From positions 2,728,001-2,792,000 of the forward strand of contig NC_013441.1 of the NCBI RefSeq assembly GCF_000024785.1: a stretch of 64,000 nt of DNA, given 5' to 3'. The notes under the pieces were generated by a model. That model saw nothing but the letters and a program-made list of their open reading frames with translations, was not told the origin of the DNA and searched no databases. Within the stretch, counting starts at the first letter, position 1. Each line of letters opens with the position of its first letter. The DNA comes from Gordonia bronchialis DSM 43247 (GTDB lineage Bacteria; Actinomycetota; Actinomycetes; Mycobacteriales; Mycobacteriaceae). A program made the translations under genes and the position numbers. Below are positions 42,385 through 50,310 of this stretch, in pieces.

Positions 42385-43890
42385 GAGCTTGTCAAGATGT
42401 TTGTGTAAGAACGTGACTCCTGATTTTTGTGTGCTTGCTGTTGCGGTTTAGGTGAGGTGGGGTTCGATGCGGTCGGGGTAGGCCAGGGCGAGTTGGCCGA
42501 GGGCCTGTTTCCAGTTCGTCACGACCTGTCCCTCGACGAGTCGTCCGGGGGCTTTGCGGGTGGCGGCGGGCTTGCCGCGTTCCTTCTCGCGTTGCCGGGC
42601 GCGTTTGTCCTCGATGTCGCAGATCGCCAGCCACAGCAGCTTGCGGACCGCGACGTCATTCGGGAAATGGCCGCGGTTCTTGATGACCTTACGTAATTGA
42701 TAGTTCAGCGACTCGATCGAGTTCGTGGTGTAAATGACCTTGCGCAGTTCGGGTGGGAACGCCAAGAAGGGGATGAAACGGTCCCACGCCCGGTCGAAAG
42801 CCTGTGCTGCACTGGGGTATTTGACACCCAACTCCGAGTCGCGGAAGGCCTCCCACTCGAGGCGGGCGACCTCGACATCCGGGGCTGTGTAGATCGGTTT
42901 GATCGCCCGGGCCACCTCCTTGCGGTCTTTGTAGTTGACGAACCGCATCGCGTTGCGGATCAGATGCACCACGCACGTCTGCACGGTGGCCAGCGGCCAG
43001 GTCGCCTCGATCGCCTCGGGGAATCCGGTGAGCCCGTCACAGCACACGACCAGCACGTCTTTGACGCCGCGGTTGGCCAGATTCGCGCACACCCCGGCCC
43101 AGAACCTCGCGCCCTCTTCGGCCTGTATCCAGATCCCCAACACATGCTTGATACCGGCCATGTCGACGCCAATCGCTATGTGGGCGTGTTTGTTTCGGAC
43201 GTGGGCGCCGTCTTTGACCTTCACCACCAACGCGTCGAGATAGATGACGGGGTACAGCGCCTCCAGCGGCCGGTTCTGCCATTCGTCGACCGCGTCGAGG
43301 ACCTCGTCGCAGATCTTGGAGATCGTCTCGTGGGACAGATCGGTGCCGATTGTGGATGCGAGGTGGTGTTGGATATCGCGCAACGTCATGCCGCCGGCAT
43401 AGAGCGAGATGATGATGTCATCGAGGCCACCGAGCCGGCGCGACCCCTTGGGGACCAGACGTGGGGTGAACGTGCCGTCACGGTCACGAGGGACGTTCAG
43501 CTCGACCGGACCGGCTTCGGAGGCGACCGTTTTCGGGGTCGACCCGTTGCGGGCATTCGGCAGTTCCCGACCGCCCGGGTCGCCCTTGTCATAGCCGAGG
43601 TGATCGGTCAGTTCGGCTTTCAGCCCACGTTCGAGGGCGAGTTTGATCAGACCCGGAATTAGGCCACCGTCCCCGGTGATCTGAACCTGCCCGGTATCGA
43701 TCTGGGCCAACAACTCATCGACCATGCCCGAAGCCGCCAACGCCTCGGCCACCTCCGCAGTCGAACGTGGCTCGGCCAGCTCAGGCAACTGATGATCGTC
43801 GTGGCCCTGCTGCTTGTCGTCTAACGCCATGCTCATAGATCTTCCTCTCACTGATGAGCACTGGACTTACACAGACCATCTGACACCCCC
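42385..43890. mobile_element. IS256-family insertion sequence, complete (1506 bp)
   Basis: The ends are imperfect inverted repeats finishing in GATGTTTGTGTAAG (left) and CTTACACAGACCATC (right, reverse orientation). An 8-bp target duplication GCCCGCCA is present at 42377-42384 and 43891-43898. It contains one transposase gene on the minus strand and lies cleanly inside a lipoprotein gene, whose frame is restored exactly by excision. The insertion is therefore recent. Confidence 0.93.
42448..43836 (-). CDS. IS256-family (mutator-type) transposase
   Basis: A 462-residue transposase started at ATG 43836 after GAGAGGAAG. It has the mutator-type DDE regions YPVIYLDALVVKVKDG (first Asp), VLVVCCDGLTGFPEAIEATWP (second Asp), CVVHLIRNAMRFV and TTNSIESLNYQLRKVIKNRG (Glu). 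The N-terminus contains LKAELTDHLGYDKGDPGG, another family segment. Full length, no visible damage. Confidence 0.93.
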   Translation of the reverse strand: MSMALDDKQQGHDDHQLPELAEPRSTAEVAEALAASGMVDELLAQIDTGQVQITGDGGLIPGLIKLALERGLKAELTDHLGYDKGDPGGRELPNARNGSTPKTVASEAGPVELNVPRDRDGTFTPRLVPKGSRRLGGLDDIIISLYAGGMTLRDIQHHLASTIGTDLSHETISKICDEVLDAVDEWQNRPLEALYPVIYLDALVVKVKDGAHVRNKHAHIAIGVDMAGIKHVLGIWIQAEEGARFWAGVCANLANRGVKDVLVVCCDGLTGFPEAIEATWPLATVQTCVVHLIRNAMRFVNYKDRKEVARAIKPIYTAPDVEVARLEWEAFRDSELGVKYPSAAQAFDRAWDRFIPFLAFPPELRKVIYTTNSIESLNYQLRKVIKNRGHFPNDVAVRKLLWLAICDIEDKRARQREKERGKPAATRKAPGRLVEGQVVTNWKQALGQLALAYPDRIEPHLT

Positions 43891-44281
43891 GCCCGCCATC
43901 TTCGCTGGCGACGAGTCCCAGCGGGTTGGGTGCCGAGCTCCGCGGGCCGGGATGGCCGGAGGCGAAGATCCGATCAGAGCCGGTTACCCCGGCCAGTCCC
44001 ATGAAGTCGTCGTCGGAGACGCCGACCCGGCTGGTGGTTCCATCTGCGGTGAGGGCGATTACGCCGGTGTGAGTTCCGGCGAGGATGGTGCCGTCGGCGC
44101 GGATGTGCAGGGCGTGGAGGTGGTCGAGTTCTGGGGTCAGTGTTGCGCTCTCTGCTGAGGTTGCCGACGGTGGTGGGGATGTGGGTTGTTCCCGGGTGGA
44201 GCAGCCGGTTAGCACAATCAGCGTGGCGATGACTGCGAGGACGACCGCAGCGGTGCGGTTGGACGGGTTTGAGGCAGGCAA
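43891..44281 (-). pseudogene. lipoprotein with BNR/sialidase-like propeller, N-terminal part
   Basis: This is the 5' half of the interrupted gene. It has a lipoprotein signal (hydrophobic VVLAVIATLIVL, lipobox TGC), a Ser/Thr/Pro linker and the first propeller blade (LDHLHALHIRADGTILAGTHTG, NPLGLVASEDGG). Together with 41928-42384 it encodes about 279 residues. The protein would be anchored outside the membrane; a role in metal or cell-wall stress is suggested only by context. Confidence 0.85.
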
Positions 44282-44392
44282 GCGGCTAGGACTTTCGTGT
44301 GGGTAGGACTGAGTTCGGGCGTGGGTGGTGTGGTGATCGGGGTGGTGGCGAGACCGGGTAGGAGCCGCCCTAACCCTCTGGGGGTGTCGTGG

Positions 44393-44710
44393 TCACGACT
44401 TCTGGATGGGGGTGGAAGGCTGTGAAGGCTTTTGGCCGCAATGCTTTTGGAGGACGAGGGAGATGAGGACGTTGCCGAGGTGGTGACGTGCCCCGGAGAG
44501 GTCGCCGATCGCAGCGAGGTGGCGGACGAGACCGATGTGTGCGGCGAGGTGGCGGCGTCGGTTCGAGGTGACGCTGAGGTGGTGGGCGCGGTGGAAAAAC
44601 TGGTGGGTCGAGTATGGCGTGGGTGCTCGGTAGACGTCTCGCATGGCATGCAGATACTGACGACGGTGGTCGTCGGGGGGCGAGTGCGTCTCCTTCGGGT
44701 TCTCGGTCAC
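44393..44710 (-). CDS. small helical protein, possibly DUF3703-related
   Basis: 105 residues from GTG 44710 (GAGGA upstream); a longer in-frame ATG at 44758 lies within the operator and is unlikely. The protein is helical and rich in His/Arg: STHQFFHRAHHLSVTSNRRRHLAAHIG and LVRHLAAIGDLSGARHHLGNVLISLV. Its helical pattern resembles the DUF3703 protein at 63255 (HLERAHILSQPF, REALGQVLRII), though the similarity is weak. A BlaI-type palindrome is 54 bp upstream. Confidence 0.55.
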   Translation of the reverse strand: MTENPKETHSPPDDHRRQYLHAMRDVYRAPTPYSTHQFFHRAHHLSVTSNRRRHLAAHIGLVRHLAAIGDLSGARHHLGNVLISLVLQKHCGQKPSQPSTPIQKS

Positions 44711-44763
44711 GGCGCATTCCTCGGACTGGTACGCGCAGGCCGGGTCAACCCGCGTCAACTAAC

Positions 44764-44780
44764 TACTATAAAACCTAGTA
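44764..44780. promoter_or_regulatory. BlaI-type operator 2 (before the small DUF3703-like gene)
   Basis: TACTATAAAACCTAGTA, TACTA-N7-TAGTA. On the minus strand a good -10, TATAGT, overlaps its distal arm. It lies 54 bp from the GTG at 44710. The divergent M56 gene begins 167 bp away. Confidence 0.65.
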
Positions 44781-44946
44781 ATTGGCGGCGCGGTCGGTGC
44801 CTGAGTTGCGGCGTCACCGACGAACTTCTGGGGCATACTGGCTGGTGGTGCAGGTGGTGGGTCGCCGGGAAGGTGTGTTGAGTGTGGGTCTCAGCGAGCA
44901 CGACGGCGGGGCGTCGAGGATCGAGGCGAACGATGGGTGAGCATCC

Positions 44947-45897
44947 ATGAGTGCAGCGGTGGTGTTAGTTGTTGCCGCGGGTGTGCTGGGCTGGTTGTGG
45001 CCTCGATGGATGGTTCGGGTGCAGGGCCGTATCGATGCTCGTTGGGTGTTGGTGGCCTGGCCGGCCGCGCAGGTCGTGTTTGCGATGTTGTGGGTGGGAG
45101 CTGTTGTGACGCTGGCGGTTCCCGGCCATTTCGGCATCCATTCGTTGTCCGAGGTGGTGTCGTGTCTGCGGGTGTTGTCACACGGCGCATCCCCGCGGGT
45201 GGAAGCGATCTCCGGTGGCGTGCTGGCGGTGGTGACCGGGGCAGCGATTGTCCGAGCGGTGACGATCGCGGTGCGATCGGCGGTGCGGATGCGTGGTGCT
45301 CGTGAGGAGTATCTGCAGTCGTTGCGGTTGGTGGGCGCCCGCAGTGAGCGCTATCCCGACGTGTGGTGGCTCGCCGACGGGCGGCCGATGGCGTTTTGTC
45401 TGCCGGGCAAGGATGCCGGCATTGCCGCCACGACCGGGTTACAGGCGGCGTTGTCCGGTGAGGAACTCGATGCCGTCGTTGCCCATGAGCGCGCACACCG
45501 GCGGCAACGTCATCACACCGTGGTGTTGGCGGCCCGCGCTCTCGGGCGTGCGTTCCCGCTGATTCCGTTGTTCAGCCGCGCGGGCCGTGAGGTCGCCGGC
45601 TTGGTCGAGCAAGCCGCCGATGCCCGCGCCGCCCAGCTGGTGGGTGCGCGGGCGGTCTGCTCGGCGTTGGGAACGTTGGCCCGTTCGGGACCTGTAGCGG
45701 GCCCGGTGGGTGTGTTGTCGATCAGCGATTCGTCGTCCGTGGGGCCGCGGCTGAGCCGCTTGGACTCCGGTCACCGGTGCCGGTCGCGACGTCATCATGT
45801 GGGTGCCGCCGCGGCGGTGGCTGGTGTGGTGGCGGTACCGACCACGCTAGCGGTGTCCGGTGTCGTCGCGGCGATGGTGATCGCGATGTGTGTGTAG
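44947..45897 (+). CDS. M56-family membrane metallopeptidase (BlaR1/MecR1 protease core)
   Basis: A 316-residue membrane protein with hydrophobic segments near residues 2-18, 33-58, 88-112, 190-205 and 285-315. The zinc site HERAH is at 180-184, with the downstream Glu/Asp in VEQAADARA. It has the protease part of BlaR1 but no extracellular penicillin-binding domain, so the stimulus must be different. Such proteins cleave BlaI-type repressors. The only BlaI gene is 13 kb away (58744). A possible 18-codon ORF (GTG 44884-44940) ends 6 nt before the ATG. Confidence 0.85.
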   Translation: MSAAVVLVVAAGVLGWLWPRWMVRVQGRIDARWVLVAWPAAQVVFAMLWVGAVVTLAVPGHFGIHSLSEVVSCLRVLSHGASPRVEAISGGVLAVVTGAAIVRAVTIAVRSAVRMRGAREEYLQSLRLVGARSERYPDVWWLADGRPMAFCLPGKDAGIAATTGLQAALSGEELDAVVAHERAHRRQRHHTVVLAARALGRAFPLIPLFSRAGREVAGLVEQAADARAAQLVGARAVCSALGTLARSGPVAGPVGVLSISDSSSVGPRLSRLDSGHRCRSRRHHVGAAAAVAGVVAVPTTLAVSGVVAAMVIAMCV

Positions 45898-45925
45898 CCG
45901 AGACCGACCCGGGCAGGTCCGACCG

Positions 45926-46579
45926 CTAGGGGTTGTTGAGAAGCTGCTGCATCCTCGCAATTTCGCTCTCCTGATCAGTGACGATCTGACGTGCCAGAGC
46001 GATCGCCTCGGGCGATTGGCCGTCTTGAATCTCGGTCTTGGCCATGGCGATGGCGCCGCGGTGGTGTTCGATCATCTGCGTCAGGAACAGGCGCGACGCC
46101 TCGGCGCCTTGCGCGTCGCGTAGCTGCTGCATCTGTTCTGGCGACATCATGCCCATCATCGACGGCATCGGGGAGGAACCCGGCGCCATCGACGTACCCA
46201 TGTCCATGTTGTGCCCCTGGCCCTCGAGTGGGGCTCCCCATTGCTCCAGCCACGACTGCATCTGCTCGATCTCAGGCTGCTGAGCGTCTTTGATCTGCTG
46301 GGCCAGACTGACGACCTGGGGGTTGATGTTGTCCTTCTCCAACAGGATGTCGCTCATCATGATCGCCTGGGTGTGGTGCGGGATCATCTGCTGGGCGAAC
46401 GAGATGTCCGCGCTGTTGTGTTCGGCAGTGGCCGCCGCTGACGATTCGGTACTGACCGTGCTGGTACCCATCCCCGACATCGAGGAATGATCCTCAGTCG
46501 AGGTGTCCGAACACGCGGCCACCACTGTCAGAACAGCCGCCGCGGCAGCAACGACGACACCGGTTCGTGTGGCTCTCAT
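45926..46579 (-). CDS. DUF305 lipoprotein, copper-associated
   Basis: The 217-residue protein starts at ATG 46579 after GAGGAGGAGATC. It has a lipoprotein signal (VVVAAAAAVLTVVAAC) and a Ser/Thr linker. Two DUF305 halves follow, with the His-rich helices QQMIPHHTQAIMMSDI and TQMIEHHRGAIAMAKTE and a Met-rich loop (MDMGTSMAPGSSPMPSMMGMM). His and Met pairs fit copper binding outside the membrane. BlaI-type operator 3 is 60 bp upstream. It is convergent with M56. Confidence 0.88.
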   Translation of the reverse strand: MRATRTGVVVAAAAAVLTVVAACSDTSTEDHSSMSGMGTSTVSTESSAAATAEHNSADISFAQQMIPHHTQAIMMSDILLEKDNINPQVVSLAQQIKDAQQPEIEQMQSWLEQWGAPLEGQGHNMDMGTSMAPGSSPMPSMMGMMSPEQMQQLRDAQGAEASRLFLTQMIEHHRGAIAMAKTEIQDGQSPEAIALARQIVTDQESEIARMQQLLNNP

Positions 46580-46638
46580 CGATCTCCTCCTCAAGGGTGA
46601 TACTTCGCCACCGCCCGGCGGCGCTTCCATAACAATTC

Positions 46639-46655
46639 TACTAACACCGATAGTA
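46639..46655. promoter_or_regulatory. BlaI-type operator 3 (before the DUF305 gene)
   Basis: TACTAACACCGATAGTA, TACTA-N7-TAGTA, 60 bp upstream of the DUF305 ATG. On the minus strand TAGAAT just beyond it may serve as the -10. The divergent M23 gene starts 194 bp away. Confidence 0.65.
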
Positions 46656-46848
46656 GTTAGTCGCCTGCCCGGCACCCACAAAACGGGCGGTGAACTGCGC
46701 AAACAACGCCGCTAATGCCCGATTAGTTCGCTTCGTGGCGGGATGTTGTGTGACTGGTGGGGCACAAGTGACTTGTGGTGTGATCTCGCGGGTACACGCA
46801 TGGCACTCGTGCGTGGGTCTACGACGTCCGCGGGAAAGGTGCGACCGC

Positions 46849-47784
46849 ATGCAGATGGTGTTGACATCGCTACGGGTCAAGGCGGGGCAGCGGTGGGGCC
46901 CCAAGGCGCTGGGGGTGGCGGTGGCGGTGTGTGTGGGCGTTGCGCCTGTGATCGCCACCGCACCGGCGGCGGCCTCGACCGATGGACATGTGGCCGGGGA
47001 GTTGATCGCGATCGTGCAGGACTCGGTGAAGGCCGCATTGGGTGGTGCTGCAGCGGCGAGTTTGGGGGAGCCGATCACGCAGGCGGCGTCCTGCCTGGGC
47101 GCTCAGGCCCAGTCGGGCAGTGTCGGCGATGCGGGCAGTGTGGCCGCGCTGCAGTGCTTCGGCACGTTTTCGCTCATTGATCCGATAGACGGGTTCCGGA
47201 TCATCGACGCGTTACCGCTGGCTCGGCTGGTGGCCACCCTGATCGCCGCGATCGTGCCGCACGATCCGAACGAGCCGCATGGCCCCCAACCGCAGGAACC
47301 CGGAACGCCGACGCCGCTGCTGCCCGGTAGTGGCGGTGCGGTGGCGCCGACTGCGGGTGAGATCACGTCCACCTTCGGTGACGGACGGGGCCATCAGGGC
47401 ATTGATATCGGTAATGATCTGGGTGCGCCGATTGTCGCTGTGGCTGACGGGGAGGTCATCACCTCCGGACCCGCTGAGGGGTTCGGGTTGTGGATGCGGA
47501 TCCGGCACGATGACGGCACGATCACCACCTACGGCCACAACGACGAGAATCTGCTCGAGCAGGGCGCGCGAGTACGGATGGGGCAATCGATCGCCACGGT
47601 GGGCAACCGTGGGGTGTCGACCGGCCCGCATCTGCATTTCGAGGTTCTCGATCCGACGGGAGTCAACGTCGATCCGGCACAGTGGCTGGCCGATCGTGGG
47701 GTGGTTCTGGCGATGGCCGCTGATGCCGACGCCCCCGCGCCGGGGCCGGTGGTGCCCCAGTGGGTCGGCGAACGACGCCTGTGA
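46849..47784 (+). CDS. M23 (LytM) peptidoglycan endopeptidase, secreted
   Basis: A 311-residue protein with an N-terminal signal (ALGVAVAVCVGVAPVIATAPAAA-ST). A helical middle domain (about residues 45-140) follows, then a Pro-rich linker and a C-terminal M23 domain. All metal motifs are present: GHQGIDIGNDLG (HxxxD) and STGPHLHFEV (HxH). It should cut peptidoglycan cross-bridges or stems, matching the L,D-transpeptidase and the M23 remnant nearby. The ATG at 46849 has AAAGG upstream. Confidence 0.88.
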   Translation: MQMVLTSLRVKAGQRWGPKALGVAVAVCVGVAPVIATAPAAASTDGHVAGELIAIVQDSVKAALGGAAAASLGEPITQAASCLGAQAQSGSVGDAGSVAALQCFGTFSLIDPIDGFRIIDALPLARLVATLIAAIVPHDPNEPHGPQPQEPGTPTPLLPGSGGAVAPTAGEITSTFGDGRGHQGIDIGNDLGAPIVAVADGEVITSGPAEGFGLWMRIRHDDGTITTYGHNDENLLEQGARVRMGQSIATVGNRGVSTGPHLHFEVLDPTGVNVDPAQWLADRGVVLAMAADADAPAPGPVVPQWVGERRL

Positions 47785-47806
47785 CGAGCCAGCGCGGTGT
47801 GGTGGG

Positions 47807-48136
47807 TCAGGAACGAACGAGGCGAGCGATGGCCGCCGAGGCTTCAGCGATCTTCTCCTGTGCCTCGTCGCCGCCGGCGTGGGCGGCATCGAGCACGCAG
47901 TGGGTGAGGTGGTCGTCGAGCAAGCCCAGCGCCACCCCCTCCAGTGCCTTGGTCAGCGCCGAGATCTGGGTCAGGATGTCGATGCAGTACTGCTCCTCAT
48001 CGACCATCCGGTGGATACCTCGGGATTGGCCTTCGATGCGCTTGAGCCGGGCCAGGTATTTGCCCTTGTCGCTGATGTAACCGTGGGAGGAGTGTTCCGG
48101 TGCGGAGGAGTTTCCCGGGGCGGAGGCAGTGGTCAT
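47807..48136 (-). CDS. csoR: copper-sensing repressor CsoR
   Basis: The 109-residue four-helix repressor has Cys51, His76 and Cys80, spaced as the Cu(I) ligands C36-H61-C65 of M. tuberculosis CsoR (25 and 4 residues apart). Core motifs are YLARLKRIEGQSRGIHRMV and YCIDILTQISAL. It binds GC-rich palindromes and releases them on Cu(I) binding. Its ATG overlaps the copB stop by 4 nt, so it is the last gene of the copA-copB-csoR run and controls its own operon. Confidence 0.92.
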   Translation of the reverse strand: MTTASAPGNSSAPEHSSHGYISDKGKYLARLKRIEGQSRGIHRMVDEEQYCIDILTQISALTKALEGVALGLLDDHLTHCVLDAAHAGGDEAQEKIAEASAAIARLVRS

Positions 48137-50310
48137 GGACTCACCTTCTCAATGGATCTCGGTCGGTTGTGCTGCAGTGCACGCACTGTACTCGCGCCTG
48201 GGTGCAGGTCGAGTCGGCGCAGCAGTTGCGCGTTGAGTGCGACCACGACCGTCGAGGCTGACATCAGAATCGCTCCGACCGACATCGGCAGGACGAACCC
48301 GATGGGCGCGAGAATTCCGGCGGCCAGCGGTACCGAGATCAGGTTGTATCCCGCTGCCCACCACAGGTTCTGCTTCATTTTTCGGTAGCTGGCGTCCGAC
48401 AGCTCGATGACCGACAGCACCGAGCGGGGGTCGTCGCTGGCGAGGATGACCCCGGCCGAGGCGATCGCGACGTCGGTGCCGGCCCCGATCGCGATGCCCA
48501 CATCGGCCTGGGCCAGGGCGGGGGCGTCGTTGACGCCGTCGCCCACCATCGCCACCTTGCGTCCTTCGTGCTGCAGTTCGGCCACCTTGCTGGCTTTGTC
48601 TTCCGGGCGTACACCGGCGAACACCCGATCGATACCGAGGTCGTGAGCGACGGTGTGCGCGACCGCTTCGGCGTCGCCGGTAATCATCACAACCTCGACC
48701 CCGCGGGCGTGCAGCACCTCGACGGCTTGGCGGGATTCCCCGCGCACCTCATCAGCAAGTTTGAGAGCTCCAATCAGCTCAGTGTCGCGGGTGACATGCA
48801 GGATGATTGCGCCGTCGGCGCGCCAGCGATCAGCGATGGCCAGTTCCTGATGGCCCTGTTCCTCGAGCATGCGGGGCCCGCCCACCCGCACTGTGGCGCC
48901 CTCGACGCGAGCGGTCACACCGACCGCCGGTGACGAGGTGAAGTCGGTGGCCGCCGGCACCGGCCGCGCGCGGTCTCCGGCAGCTGCGACAATCGCTCGC
49001 GCCAACGGGTGCTCACTGTCGGCTTCGGCGCTGGCGGCCAGGGCGAGCACGGTGTCCTCATCGACGCCGTCGGCGGCCGCGATCTCGATGACCGTGGGCT
49101 CACCCTTGGTCAGGGTTCCGGTCTTGTCGAACAGCACCGCATCCACAGTGCGCATGGCCTCAAGTGCCAACCGGTCTTTAACCAGCACGCCGCCGCGGGC
49201 GGCGCGTTCGGTGGCAATGGCCACCACCAGGGGGATAGCCAAGCCGAGTGCGTGCGGGCAGGCGATGACCAGCACGGTGATGGTTCGAATCACCGCCTGG
49301 TCGGGTTGGCCGATGACCGTCCACACGATGGCCGTGATGATCGCTGAGCCGAGCGCGAACCAGAACAGCAGCGCTGCAGCGGAATCGGCCAGCCGCTGGG
49401 CGCGGGAGGTGGAGTTCTGCGCGTCTGCCACCAGGCGCTGAATCCCGGCCAGCGCCGTGTCATCGCCGGTGGCGGTGATCTGGACCCGCAGCCCCGAGTC
49501 GGTGGCCACCGTGCCGGCCACCACCTGATCGCCGATGCCGCGGCGCACCGTGCGCGATTCTCCGGTGACCATGGATTCATCGAGCTCGGCCGAGCCGTCT
49601 ACGACGCGACCGTCGGCCGGCACGCTGGCCCCCGGGCGCACGATCACCACATCTCCGACCTGCAGCTCACTGGGAGCAACCGTGGTGATCTGGTCGCCAT
49701 CGACGCGTTCGGCCTCATCGGGCAGCAGCGCGGCCAGCGAGTCCAGGGCCGAAGTTGTCTGGGCCAGCGACCGCATCTCGATCCAATGCCCCAACAGCAT
49801 GATCACGATGAGCAGCGCCAGTTCCCACCAGAAGTCCAGTTCGTGGTGCAACACACCGATGCTCGCACCCCAGGACGCCACGAAGGCCACCGTGATCGCC
49901 AAGGCGATCAACAGCATCATTCCCGGTGCACGCGACCGCAGTTCTGAATAGGCGCCTACCAGGAACGGCCGCCCACCCCAGCAGTACATCACCGTACCCA
50001 GCACCGGTGAGACCCACTTCAACACCTCACCATCGGGTAGGTCATAGCCGATGAGCATCGCGAACATGGGCGAAAAGGCCACGACCGGCACAGCCAGGGC
50101 CAGCATGATCCAGAACAGCCGCCGGAACTGCCCGACGTGATCACCATGCCCCCCATGCCCAGCGTGATCATGGTCTGCGCGGGCGCGCTCAGCATGGTGA
50201 TCGTGGTGGTTGTGTGACGCTGCGGCGAGTTGGCCGTGGTGGCGTTCATCGGCGGCGTCGTGACCGACGTGCTCAGGGGAAGAGTGCTCGGAGGAGGAGT
50301 GCTCGTTCAT
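48133..50310 (-). CDS. copB: CopB-type P1B-3 ATPase (CPH motif)
   Basis: This 725-residue pump has a His-rich N-terminus (about 60 residues, many HxH and HH) in place of heavy-metal-associated domains. The transmembrane metal motif is IACPHALGLAIPL near residue 350, the P-domain is DKTGTLTKG near 396, and the hinge is MVGDGVNDAPALAQAD. CPH pumps export Cu(II)/Cu(I) or silver. The ATG overlaps the copA stop (ATGA). A copper box inside the copA 3' end provides a private promoter. Confidence 0.9.
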   Translation of the reverse strand: MNEHSSSEHSSPEHVGHDAADERHHGQLAAASHNHHDHHAERARADHDHAGHGGHGDHVGQFRRLFWIMLALAVPVVAFSPMFAMLIGYDLPDGEVLKWVSPVLGTVMYCWGGRPFLVGAYSELRSRAPGMMLLIALAITVAFVASWGASIGVLHHELDFWWELALLIVIMLLGHWIEMRSLAQTTSALDSLAALLPDEAERVDGDQITTVAPSELQVGDVVIVRPGASVPADGRVVDGSAELDESMVTGESRTVRRGIGDQVVAGTVATDSGLRVQITATGDDTALAGIQRLVADAQNSTSRAQRLADSAAALLFWFALGSAIITAIVWTVIGQPDQAVIRTITVLVIACPHALGLAIPLVVAIATERAARGGVLVKDRLALEAMRTVDAVLFDKTGTLTKGEPTVIEIAAADGVDEDTVLALAASAEADSEHPLARAIVAAAGDRARPVPAATDFTSSPAVGVTARVEGATVRVGGPRMLEEQGHQELAIADRWRADGAIILHVTRDTELIGALKLADEVRGESRQAVEVLHARGVEVVMITGDAEAVAHTVAHDLGIDRVFAGVRPEDKASKVAELQHEGRKVAMVGDGVNDAPALAQADVGIAIGAGTDVAIASAGVILASDDPRSVLSVIELSDASYRKMKQNLWWAAGYNLISVPLAAGILAPIGFVLPMSVGAILMSASTVVVALNAQLLRRLDLHPGASTVRALQHNRPRSIEKVSP

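Noticed and set aside
44884..44940. 18-codon ORF just before the M56 gene
   Set aside because: Only a weak GGGAAGG upstream and no other support; mentioned in the M56 entry only.
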